A stretch of DNA of 64,000 nt from Xenopus tropicalis (lineage: Eukaryota > Chordata > Amphibia > Anura > Pipidae), in contig NC_030681.2 of the NCBI RefSeq assembly GCF_000004195.4, positions 20,600,482-20,664,481 of the forward strand, written 5' to 3'. Below the pieces are notes generated by a model. It was not told the DNA's origin. It saw nothing but the letters and a program-made list of their open reading frames with translations, and did not search any database. A program made the position numbers and the translations under genes. Of this stretch, positions 1 to 11,400 are shown piece by piece. Position 1 is the first letter of the stretch. Every line of letters starts with the position of its first letter.

Positions 1-208
1 TGCAAAAGAAATTGACAAATTCAGCCTTTTTTTTGCACTTTTGGACTCTGCACTGATGGTCATAAATGATCGTAATAGTATGGGCACATCTCTACTTCAC
101 ATTGTAAATATTTATACACATCAGTGGGAGCTACCTGCTGCTTCCAGCTGTCTGACCCAATCCTCATAGACAAACAAAACAGCACTATTGTATCTGGCTT
201 ACTGGTTA

Positions 209-747
209 GTACAGGTATGGGACCTGTTATCCAGAATGCTTGGGCCCTGGGGTTTTCTGGATAAGGGATCTTTTTTTCGTAATTTGGATCTCCTTACCTT
301 AAATCTGCTAAAAATGATTTAAATATTGAATAAACCCAATAGGAATGTTGTGCCCCCAATAAGGGGTAATTATATCTTAGTTGGGATCAAGTACAGGTAC
401 TGTTTTATTATTACAGAGAAAAGGGAATCATTTAACCATTAAATAAACCCAATAGGGCTGTTCTGCCCCAATAAGGGGTAATTATATCTTAGTTGGGATC
501 AAGTACAGGTACTGTTTTATTATTACAGAGAAAAGGGAATCATTTAACCATTAAATAAACCCAATAGGGCTGTTCTGCCCCCAATAAGGGGTAATTATAT
601 CTTAGTTGGAATCAAGTACAAGAGAAAAAGGAAATCATTTTTCAAATTTAGAATTTTATTTATAATGGAGTCTATGGGAGACGGCCTTTCCGTAATTTGG
701 AACTTTCGGGATAATGGGTTTCTGGATAAGGGATCTCATACCTGTAC
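209..747. mobile_element. CAGGTATGGG-terminated miniature transposon with two to three internal 113-bp units
   Basis: The ends are inverted: GTACAGGTATGGGACC at the left and GGATCTCATACCTGTAC at the right. The inside has subterminal 'GGATAAGGGATC' motifs at both ends and an AT-rich body in which a block GGGGTAATTATATCTTAGTT...AATAAACCCAATAGGGCTGT is repeated in tandem. No coding capacity. The family is very common in Xenopus as I recall; I do not assign a superfamily. Confidence 0.75.
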
Positions 748-1387
748 TGAAGTCTGTGAGACCACCAATCTGCGGACTTTACTGCATATTAAAAGGAAGA
801 TCAAAGATATTTCCTACGAACAGCAATATTTTGCTTTAATGAGTTGCTAAAATAACCAGAGACCTGCGCACACTTTAAAAGCAAGGATACTGAAAATAAA
901 TCCAGGCAGGTTTTATTTGCTTAGTGATGGCTGACATTTACCTAGGGATAAAAACCATAGAAAGGCTTATGGAAAGCACGTGCCCATCCCCGCTCATGCA
1001 TTAAAGATGTACTCTGCCCTTTAATAGGTTAGTTACTATGGCTCTGATCTGCCCTCTAATAAAGGGATCTATACATAACCCATTAATATCCAATATCCCA
1101 TCAAAGTCTGTAAAGTGCATGTGATTTTGGGTCCAAGTTGTGTTGCGCCGTTACATTCCCAATCGTTGCACATAAGTGGGCGGAGGAATGTGGTGCACCT
1201 TGTAGAACATCGGCTCAGCATATACATTAGGGGCCCAACAATTCTCTGCAGCCATTATATCTGGCGGCGCAGCAATACTGTAAGGGAAAATGCGTAAATG
1301 TTACTTCCATACTCAGTTCACTTGGAATTTCTATTGGGCTTATTGCCCTATTTCTTGTCTTTCTAACATTTAAGGTTGGGTTCAGAA
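748..1387. other. 3'-flanking DNA, nothing recognised
   Basis: AT-rich sequence downstream of the large gene. I see no ORF with coding character, no RNA gene and no element with defined ends. Confidence 0.4.
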
Positions 1388-1539
1388 CAGGCCCGGACTG
1401 GCAATCTGTGGGTTCTGGCAAATGCCAGAGGGGCTGCTGTAAGATGCCATAGACAGTCACTACTTATTGGGCTGGGGGGCTGTTTGGGCCTCTGTGTACT
1501 TGAAAAGCCAGGGCCTATTTTGGATCCCAATCTGGGCTG
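1388..1539. mobile_element. hAT-like miniature element (CAGGCCCGGACTGG ends)
   Basis: The left end CAGGCCCGGACTGG and right end CCAATCTGGGCTG are imperfect inverted repeats. A target-site duplication is not visible, so classification is tentative. Confidence 0.45.
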
Positions 1540-1576
1540 GTATAGAGGACTGTATGGGTCATGGGTTACTCTAGAA

Positions 1577-1853
1577 CAGGGATCCCCAACCTTTCTTACT
1601 CGTGAGCCACAGTCAAATGTAAAAAGACTTGGAGAGCAACACAAGCACCATAAAAGTTCATGGAGGAGCCAAATAAGGGCTGTGATTGGCTATTAGGCAG
1701 CCTCTATGCACCCTATCAGCTTACAGGGGCTTTATTTGGTAGGAAATCTTGTTTTTATTCAACCAAAACTTGCCCCCAAGTCAGGAATTAAAAAATAACT
1801 ACCTGGTTTGGTGAGCAACATGTTGCACTCAAACCACTGGTTGGGGACCACTG
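1577..1853. mobile_element. Non-autonomous hAT element with 8-bp target duplication CTCTAGAA
   Basis: The ends CAGGGATCCCCAACC and GGTTGGGGACCACTG are inverted, and CTCTAGAA stands directly on both sides (1569-1576 and 1854-1861). Eight-base duplications and CAG...CTG ends are hallmarks of hAT. Relatives occur at 10,432 and, as fragments, beside the tRNA genes. Confidence 0.88.
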
Positions 1854-2192
1854 CTCTAGAACAAGTGAGAAACTGTCATTGTCATTGTAATGAATAAGGT
1901 TATCTGATGTGGTGCTAGGAAATTTTACCAAGAGAATCAGAAGCATGGAAGAAGAATCCATCTACATTTATATGTCTACACCTTGCCACAGGCCCTTCAG
2001 ATCTGGTGCCAGAGACACCGACAAACAGGACTGGATCAAACTTATTATGTGCACTACTGGTCTTTGTGCATTAGTGTGACAGCATTGTGATCCTTTGCCA
2101 AGGTGTGAACAAGTAAATAAAGATGCATTCTGCTTCCCTACTGCTGCAGCACCACCTTCCCATTGTTAGTCAGGCACAGTGCTTGCTGCCAG

Positions 2193-2198
2193 TTTATT
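2193..2198 (-). promoter_or_regulatory. Candidate polyadenylation signal AATAAA
   Basis: AATAAA reads on the minus strand about 48 nt after the stop codon of the large gene. It would give a very short 3' UTR. Further hexamers occur within repeats farther downstream, so the true site needs transcript data. Confidence 0.4.
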
Positions 2199-2245
2199 TA
2201 AAGGTAAACTTGAAAGCACATTTAAATAGGATGCAGAATATGAAC

Positions 2246-2406
2246 TCACTTGGCCTGTCCGTCTTTCCTCCTAGAGCAATAGCAACAAATGAGAAGAAGC
2301 AGCAGTATAACGAGGGGAATGCCGAAGCCGAGAACCAAGGCCAGTATCATGGTGTCCTGTTCCATGGAACTACTGCTTGTCAGGGTTTGATTCTGGGATT
2401 TGTCAT
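2246..2406 (-). CDS. Last coding exon: transmembrane helix and short cytoplasmic tail
   Basis: A 161-bp coding part with acceptor ctttgtgttcag, ending at TGA (2246-2248 on the plus strand). It encodes a Ser/Thr-rich stalk (NQTLTSSSSMEQD), a hydrophobic helix (ILALVLGFGIPLVILLLLLI) followed by CCYC, and the stop-transfer tail SRRKDGQAK. The two Cys pairs just inside the membrane are possible palmitoylation sites. The very short tail argues against a signalling kinase-type function. Confidence 0.9.
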
Positions 2407-5400
2407 CTGAACACAAAGGGGATAAAGACATTAATTCAGGTAATTGCAGGTAATTTACCTACTGTGGGTCCAGAAAACTGGGTGCCACAGAGAGGGACAA
2501 AAAGGAAAATACAGCTGGTGTGCCACAAAATGTGAAATTCAGTGAGGAGGCTCAATCACAATGGTGTAGGTTTCGCCAGGTCTACAAATTGGTACCATGT
2601 AGAAATAAAAGAATCCACTGGAGAGCCAAATGCGTTCTGTGTTGTTTATTAGTTCAGAGATGCATAGCACTACATGTTTCGGACCGCTGGGGTCCTTCCT
2701 CTGGTGCACCAGAGCATTTGGCTCTCCAGTGGATTCTTTTATTTCTACATGCCACAGAGAGGGTACTATGTTACTATGGAGAACTATGGAAAAAAATGGG
2801 CAGATGGAAGATCTAGGGTAATTTTGCAAGGTTATTTTAGTTATTTTTCATTGGAGGTCTGCAGGCATACTTTGGATCATTAGCAGTTCCATGCTCGAGT
2901 GAAACATCTAATTGCAACATAGTGAAGGGGCCATTGTAAAGGGATGGGGTTTGGGGTTTAGCGTACAGTGGGTTTCAGCTATGATAGAGCGGGGGGACTT
3001 GTACAGCCTGTAGTACCCCCCTTTTTTTTAAAGAAAATAATATACTCACTAGGAACACAGTCATATGCTTCCAGTTTCATATTTTGGTCACAGACACATT
3101 TGTATCCCCCGTAAGTGTTCTTACACATGGCTGTGGCACTGCAGTTGTGTTCGTTTTCATCACACTCATTCACATCTGGAATAAAGAAAAGGTACCTGTG
3201 TCAGAACAAAGGTTGTGTGATTTCATTTAGGTAGGGTAACTTGTTGCTACTCATAATAGCCTTATTTTTTACCATAGCGGGGCACCAGTAAGCAAAGATA
3301 TAACAGCTGGCATGTATGTATGTATGTATATCTTTATTTATAAAGTGCTACTTATGTACGCAGCACTGTACAGTAGAATACATTAATACAAACAGGGGGT
3401 TATTAAGATAATAATAGATAAATACAAAGTATAACAATAAATACAGATAAATACAGTTGCAATAAGTTAAGAGTCAAAGACACAAGAGGGTGGAGGTCCC
3501 TGCCCCGTAGAGCGTACAATCTATATGCATCATGAAGCCCTGGTTATAGATATATTTGAAGGTTATTTGGGTTTGTAATACTAGGTGGCTCAGACTGCTA
3601 TGGACCCAAGGAGTGTAGAACATTGATTTTCCAACTTTGTTTTGGTTCAAGACCTCCCTTTGTGATCCAGTATTTGTTTCGGGTCACCTCCCTACTCCTG
3701 CGTATAGCCACAGGTTAGCAAATATCTAGAGCACCCAAATCTACCATCAAGTTGGAATTTCTGGGGAATCTAGAATTCTACCTAAACATCAACCTCACTG
3801 GTCTTCAGGCTATGCCCCCCAGCTGCTGCTCCTGGCCTGGCCCCATTGTTTGAGAACCACTGGTGGAGAGGGAACAGTGGGACCCTGCAATTTTAAATAT
3901 TTTCAAAAAAACAAGGCATCTTCTGGGAATTTTGGTGAGCCCTAAAATGATTTTTGTGGGCCAAAGTATCTTATTGATATGCCACTGGGATTAATCATGG
4001 AGTCTGTAAATTTAACACTGATACATATCACTCCGTAACCATTCATACTGAAGAGCATTGCATTGCCTTTACTGTCTGTGCTCGGCCTCAACAACAAGAT
4101 ATGAAAAAGAAACAATTATCACACTCATGCAGGTCAAATAACAATGTTTTCTACCCTCAAAAAATACACATAAGACAATATGTACAATATTTCCATAAAT
4201 TATGGGCATTGGGTGCTCATAACTAATGGAAAGGGCTAAACATAAACCAGAATAAACATAACATTTATTCTGGACATCCATCATCAGAGGGTTTCTTTGG
4301 GGAGAAGAATGTAGATAAAAATACAAATAGCGAGTTATATTGAACTTCTTCACTTGTCTTGGACCCTAACAAGCAAAACTACCAGGAACAAACTGTATAT
4401 AAGGGCAATATGTTGGATATACTGTACCTTCCACCCATACTGTGCCAAACTGGTAATAGTTGTGAACTCTAATCAAGTAGTCTTTCACAAACCAATGGGG
4501 GGTGTCACTGGATACGTTAATTCTATATTCAGAAAATGCACCTCCGATGGAAGAGTTCTTGAGCTGCAAAGAGTAGAACTTGTTCTGGAATCCAAGGGAC
4601 AAGATAGACTGTAGCTGTATTAAGACAAAAGTGGATGGTGAAATATACGAGAAATCAGATAAAACAGTTGATACAGTTAATGTATGTTAAGGATTTACAC
4701 ACACTGGCAACATTTTATGGGATCACACTAAATGTACTGGGAACAAACAGGGGGTTGTTCATACTGTTGCTATGCCCCATTACTGGCCACACCCATCTGA
4801 CCATGCCCTCAAAGACATAACACCATGTGCCCTGTGCCAGTAGGTCACGCCCACTGCTGAATAACCATACAGTTATAACCTCTCTATAGGATAATCAATA
4901 AGTTTAATATTGTCCAAAGTGTTTGAGAACAATGGAGACAAACACAAAACTGAAACTGCAAGTTCTACAAAGATGTATAAAGTTAAAATAAAATCTGATT
5001 CTTATTTGACATTTATGAAATAAAACCCGTTCATCATTGGTCCAGCGATCCCCCCTTAGAAATATATTTCACTATCTTTTAATATGTTTCAGGCTCAGCT
5101 ATTAGAATATAGTATACCTCCCCATAACTTACCTACAGGCTACCCCCCCCCCCCCCCCAGCACTGCTTATAGGAAGCTTTATCCTGTTTGGCAACCACTG
5201 CCTTCGACACATGTTTGATTACAGGCCTTGAACATTGGGGATTAGTTCCATTCTATAATCACGCAGAGCATTTTATTAGCCCAGGGTGTGCCACTCACAT
5301 TCTTTGTAAGCGCTCATTAATAATGAATACAAATGAAATATGCAGGGTTTCACACTACAGGGAGCTTGTATCCATGACTTAGCGAGTATAGCTACCCAAG

Positions 5401-8400
5401 CTGCCATACATAAAGCATATTGCCCAGCTACTCAGCGATAATGAAATGGCTCGGCAGCTGAAAGGCCAATTTAAATTAAAAAAGGTTCTCACACCCAAAG
5501 TTGTAAATACATAGGCACTTATAACACATGGCAGACACACCGATCCCTCTGAACATAAATGATTCACAAGTTGCTCCTCATTAAGTTATTTTCTTATTGT
5601 GTTTTGTATTGTGATATGTCTCCTGAGTGCAAATAAAACACTGTTTCCTTTTCCTTTCTAACTGGTTTTAAGTTAGAATACAGTTTGTATTGCTAGAGAA
5701 CAGGGAAACTGCTACTAAAGCCATCAAGCAATCAAGACTTTGCCGCACTAGTTTCTATGCCGATACCTTATACACAACAGGTTCTGTCCCTGTTTTCTCC
5801 TTCTCATTAAACTTCCAGCTCTGAGTGCCCCGTGTGTATGGGACTGTGCGCAGTTGGGTTTGCCCTGAGCTGCCACACTGCTGAGGGCAGAACAATGTTC
5901 CCAAGAGCTGACAATCCCCCCGGCACAAGCGCTCGGATCCACACAGAACTGAATGTGCAGCTGCATGGGCTTTGGCCAGGTCAACCGATGCAGCAAAGCA
6001 AATATTGGCAGGTTTAACAGATTACCCTGACTAATATATATATTTATCATGCTATTAATCATTGTGTCCTTTGCCGATAGTGCGGATGAGGCAGGCTGCA
6101 GCCCTGACCCCAGCAAGCAATACTGGGAGACCAATGAGTACTTACTTTCTCATATTGTTTTGCAGAACTGCTTGGGCTGAGATTATTTCCAGGCACATCC
6201 AATGCGAGCCACTTCAGCGTGCAATTAAATATGTTCCAGCCTACATACAAAGCAAATTCAAGAAGCAGAGCTATTTAAAAATGCTGCAAAGCCTAAACAT
6301 TTCCTTAAGTTACAACATTTCCATTCTATAAATGTATAAATTTAGGCCATACCATAACGACACCTTAGTCCACTTAACCAAGCATAGCATGTGACCTAGC
6401 TTAAACCCTCTCTTCCACTAGCCTGTGCCTGCTGTTCCCCCAGGAATATGTGCCTTACTGCCAGAATGGGGTGAATATAAGGTCTGTGTGTAGCTGCGAG
6501 TAACTGCTGCAACCAATAATGACCATTTACTTTGTGCACATAAACTGGAAAACTTGTAGGTTTAAGCTACAGGAGTTGACTCTGTACCTGGGCCCTAAGA
6601 CTGAAGGGGCACTTTGGGTTCAAATACTTTGATTTTAATCACTACAAGAAAATCAGATTCTAGTTCCACTTGCAGGGGGAGACTAAAAGAGGGGTATGAT
6701 CATAAAACAAGTGGTTGCTGATGGCATACCAAATTTTATTCAACTGCTTCTAGATATTACCCTGCTGAAAATGTTTCAGTGACAGTGACCAGTCTGCCAT
6801 TACCCTCTGGAGAGGGGCTGTGGGATAGCAGGTATAGTAGGGAGAGATGGTGCCTATAGTAGCAGTGGGGGGATAATAGCCTCTGGGAAGGGACTGGGGC
6901 TGTGGGATAGCAGGTATAGTAGGGAGAGATGGTGCCTATAGTAGCAGTGGGGGGATAATAGCCTCTGGGAAGGGACTGGGGCTGTGGGATAGCAGGTATA
7001 GTAGGGAGAGATGGTGCCTATAGTAGCAGTGGGGGATAATAGCCTCTGGGAAGGGACTGGGGCTGTGGGATAGCAGGTATAGTAGGGAGAGATTATGCCT
7101 ATAGTAGCAGTGGGGGGATAATAGCCTCTGGGAAGGGGCTGTGGCTGTGGGATAGCAGGTATAGTAGGGAGAGATGGTGCCTATAGTAGCAGTGGGGGGA
7201 TAATAGCCTCTGGGAAGGGACTGGGGCTGTGGGATAGCAGGTATAGTAGGGAGAGATGGTGCCTATAGTAGCAGTGGGGGGATAATAGCCTCTGGGAAGG
7301 GACTGGGGCTGTGGGATAGCAGGTATAGTAGGGAGAGATGGTGCCTATAGTAGCAGTGGGGGATAATAGCCTCTGGGAAGGGACTGGGGCTGTGGGATAG
7401 CAGGTATAGTAGGGAGAGATTATGCCTATAGTAGCAGTGGGGGGATAATAGCCTCTGGGAAGGGACTGTGGCTGTGGGATAGCAGGTATAGCAGGGAGAG
7501 GTGGTGCCTATAGTAGAAATGGGTTTAATTGCCTTTATGTAGTATAAATACAACTAAAGGACCAGATGTTTGACAAAAAAGTCCCAAAAAGTTCAATTGC
7601 AATGAGTTCCTCCACTAACGATGGCCCTGAGCTATGGTTGCCAATGGCACTTTGCTTTAAATAGATTTTCTGAGCCCATGCCCCAGTCAGTGAAACTGCA
7701 GCCAGACGGCTCTTTTGAACTTTTATGTCTCTTGTCAGTGCAAGTTTGGTTTCTGGTTTCCCCAGTCAGACAGTGAGATGTGCCTGTTCCAGGCTGGAGA
7801 TGGTGAGCAAAAAAGGTGCCTGTGATAATATTCAGTTACTGACAGATTTTATTGATTTTACACATTTTTGCAAACATTTTCTAAATGGAACAACTCTAAC
7901 AGGAATGTGTAGTACCATAGCAACCAATCAACACTGATCTTTTACTGATCACTTGCAATTAGAGTAATAAAAGCAAACATCTAACTGGTTACTTAAGGTT
8001 AATGGACTTTCTGCATGTTAGTTTGGGTTAAGAACCCATGGAGAGGTTCAGTCACCCACCGCTCTGAGGATCCTTATCCTAATAGCTACACAACTGTCTG
8101 AGGGGTAAGGGGTAATTATATCTTAGTTGGGATCAAGTACAGGTACTGTTTTATTATTACAGAGAAAAGGGAATCATTTAACCATTAAATAAACCCAATA
8201 GGGCTGTTCTGCCCCCAATAAGGGGTAATTATATCTTAGTTGGGATCAAGTACAGGTACTGTTTTATTATTACAGAGAAAAGGGAATCATTTAACCATTA
8301 AATAAACCCAATAGGGCTGTTCTGCCCCCAATAAGGGGTAATTATATCTTAGTTGGGATCAAGTACAGGTACTGTTTTATTATTACAGAGAAAAGGGGAT

Positions 8401-11400
8401 CATTTAACCATTAAATAAACCCAATAGGGCTGTTCTGCCCCCAATAAGGGGTAATTATATCTTAGTTGGGATCAAGTACAGGTACTGTTTTATTATTACA
8501 GAGAAAAGGGGATCATTTAACCATTAAATAAACCCAATAGGGCTGTTCTGCCCCCAATAAGGGGTAATTATATCTTAGTTGGGATCAAGTACAGGTACTG
8601 TTTTATTATTACAGAGAAAAGGGCATCATTTAACCATGAAATAAACCCAATAGGGCTGTTCTGCCCCAATAAGGGGTAATTATATCTTAGTTGGGATCAA
8701 GTACAAGTACTGTTTTATTATTACAGAGAAAAGGGAATCATTTAACCATGAAATAAACCCAATAGGGCTGTTCTGCCCCAATAAGGGGTAATTTATATCT
8801 TAGTTGGGATCAAGTACAGGTACTGTTTTATTATTACAGAGAAAAGGGAATAATTTAACCATTAAATAAACCCAATAGGGCTGTTCTGTCCCCAATAAGG
8901 GGTAATTATATCTTAGTTGGGATCAAGTTTTTATTATTGGGTTTTATTATTACAGAGAAAAAAGAAATGATTTCTAAAAATGTGAATTATATGATTAAAA
9001 TGGAGACAGCCTTTCTGTAGTTCGGAATTTTCTGGATAATGGGTTTCTGGATAAGGGGTCCAATACCTGTACAGCAGAAAATATTCCATATAATATAGTA
9101 CATATCCTCAATTCTCTGACAAATGGTGACTGATAAGCTAATAACAACTGAAAGATCAAATCATACCTGGAGGATTAGAAGAGTCTCCTGAAAAAGAGGG
9201 GAAAAGGTATATAAGGCTTGGTCAGAAAATAAACACACTATAAGCCCCCCCATATATATATATAGTAGAAACAAATGCCGCACTCACAGGACTTAGTGAA
9301 AAATAAAGAATGCTTTTATTGTGAAAAAACGTCAATCTAACGTTTCGGCCGTATCCACAGCCTTTCGCAAAGTGAATACGGCTGAAACATTAGATTGACG
9401 TTTTTTCACAATAAAAGCATTCTTTATTTTTCACTAAGTCCTGTGAGTGAGGCATTTGTTTCTACTATGTTGCAATAATTTTGATACTGCACCCAGGCAT
9501 ACTTTTGATCTGAGTAGACGCGAGTGCCTGCTTTCTACCATTATTCTATATATATATATATATACACTGTATATATAAAGAGAGAGAGCCGTAACTGTCC
9601 CTGACCACGTGCAGTATTTAGCAATAAGCTTGAAAAAACTAGGGAGACGCAGCAGTGTGTTGTATTTGTGAGTTCTTAAAAGTAAAGTAAATTCTCCAAA
9701 CAAATTAATGTATTGGTCAGGGTGCTCTTCTCAGCACTTTTTTTTACATTGCATTTATTTTTTGGGGATTTCAAGATAGTAGGAGTTTTTACACTGCAAA
9801 TAACATGAATTTGAGGCAACAGTGCCACCTGCTGTTTATTTTCAGTCAGTAGTGATGAGCGATTTTTTTCGGCAGGCATGGATTCTCAGCAAATTTCTGG
9901 CAAATTGGGCGCGGTCGCGTCAAAAAAGCACAGACAACAAAAATAAGCGCGGAACAAATGTGTTTTGCGGATTTTTGGCTTTTTCGCAAATTTTCTTGCC
10001 GTTTTGCGAATTTTATGGTGAAGTAAAACGGGACAGATGCGCTCATCACTACCAGTCAGTTCTAAGGGCGAAGACATACAGAGCTACTTAGTAGCAGCTA
10101 CTTGTCACAGCTACTAAAGCCAGAAAATCCCCTGCCATAGACAGTACTGAGAATTGCCTCTGCTAAAACACACGTAGAGACAATTATCAGTAAATAATCA
10201 GCATTTTAGTAGCTGTGACAAGTAGCTTCTACTAGTAGTCCGTGTGTCTTCACCCTAAGCAGAGATGTATCACCTGACTTGCCTTTTCATTATTTTGTTT
10301 GGAACATTTACTTTTCCTTTCATTAGTGGGCTGATCAATCAGTCTCTGGCTGTTATAGAGTCGGACAAAAATCGGTAGCTCCCAGGGTCCTCAGTTTTAT
10401 AATTGGCACAATATCACAAAGCCATGATCACCAGGGATACCCAACCGTTCTACTTGTGAGCCACATTCAATTGTAAAAAAAGTTGGGGAGCAACACAAGC
10501 ATGAAAAAAGTTCCTGGGGTGCCAAATAAGGGCTGTGATTGGCTATTAGCCCCCAGCTCTGTTTGGCTGCACTTCTAGTTTTATGCAACCAATACTTGCC
10601 TCCAAGCCAGGAATTTAAAAGTAAGGCCACTGGGAGCAACATCCATGGAGCTGATGAGCAACATGTTTCCCCCGGGCCACTGCTTGGGGATCACTGCCCT
10701 AATCTATTTCCAACTTCACTCACTTACTAGTAAGTTCCAGATCTTTCTGGGTCTGAAAATTCATTATTGCACATGAAATGTTGGCAGGGGGGCCCAGTAC
10801 ACAGTCTGCTTTTTTATAATCAGTTGTGTGTGCAGCGGCTCTCTGCCATGTTTTCGAGCAACAGCTGCCATTCTCAGAAAATATAGGGACAAAATGCTCA
10901 GATCACTCCATCTGAAATCGCACCTTCGATCAAAGTTTTGGGTGGGAAAGGACACCTCAATACACTAATGTTCATAGTTTGATAAATGTACATCTTATTC
11001 TGCATATTACATTTGGTCGTTTTTTTTAGGTAACAAAAATAGCTTTTATTTACTATTTATTCAAGTTTGAACAAGAAAATATGAATTGGACAATATAATA
11101 CTCAAGCATTACTAATACGAAGCATTACTGCCACCTAGAGGCCAAATCATATAACTGCATGGCTAATGTGCAAAGGGATCTGTCACTAACTGGATGTGAC
11201 TGGGGGTAAGGAGGAACCTGAACTGATGCCTAAATGATTATAGATCCATCTAGAAAGGAAATGTATTTATCAGTGTATTTATTTCTATTTGCCAGTCTGA
11301 CACATAGATTTATTATACCACCCCATGGGAAAAATCTTATCAGGAAAACAAACATACGACTTACTATCAAGCTTTGACCTTATATAATGCGTTTGCTGGC

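Noticed and set aside
5748..6134. 128-codon frame on the minus strand next to the juxtamembrane exon
   Set aside because: It is in the intron just after the donor at 6,146, lacks domain character and is not needed for phase continuity.
7263..7553. 96-codon frame with the same peptide repeat
   Set aside because: Same 82-bp minisatellite in the shorter array.
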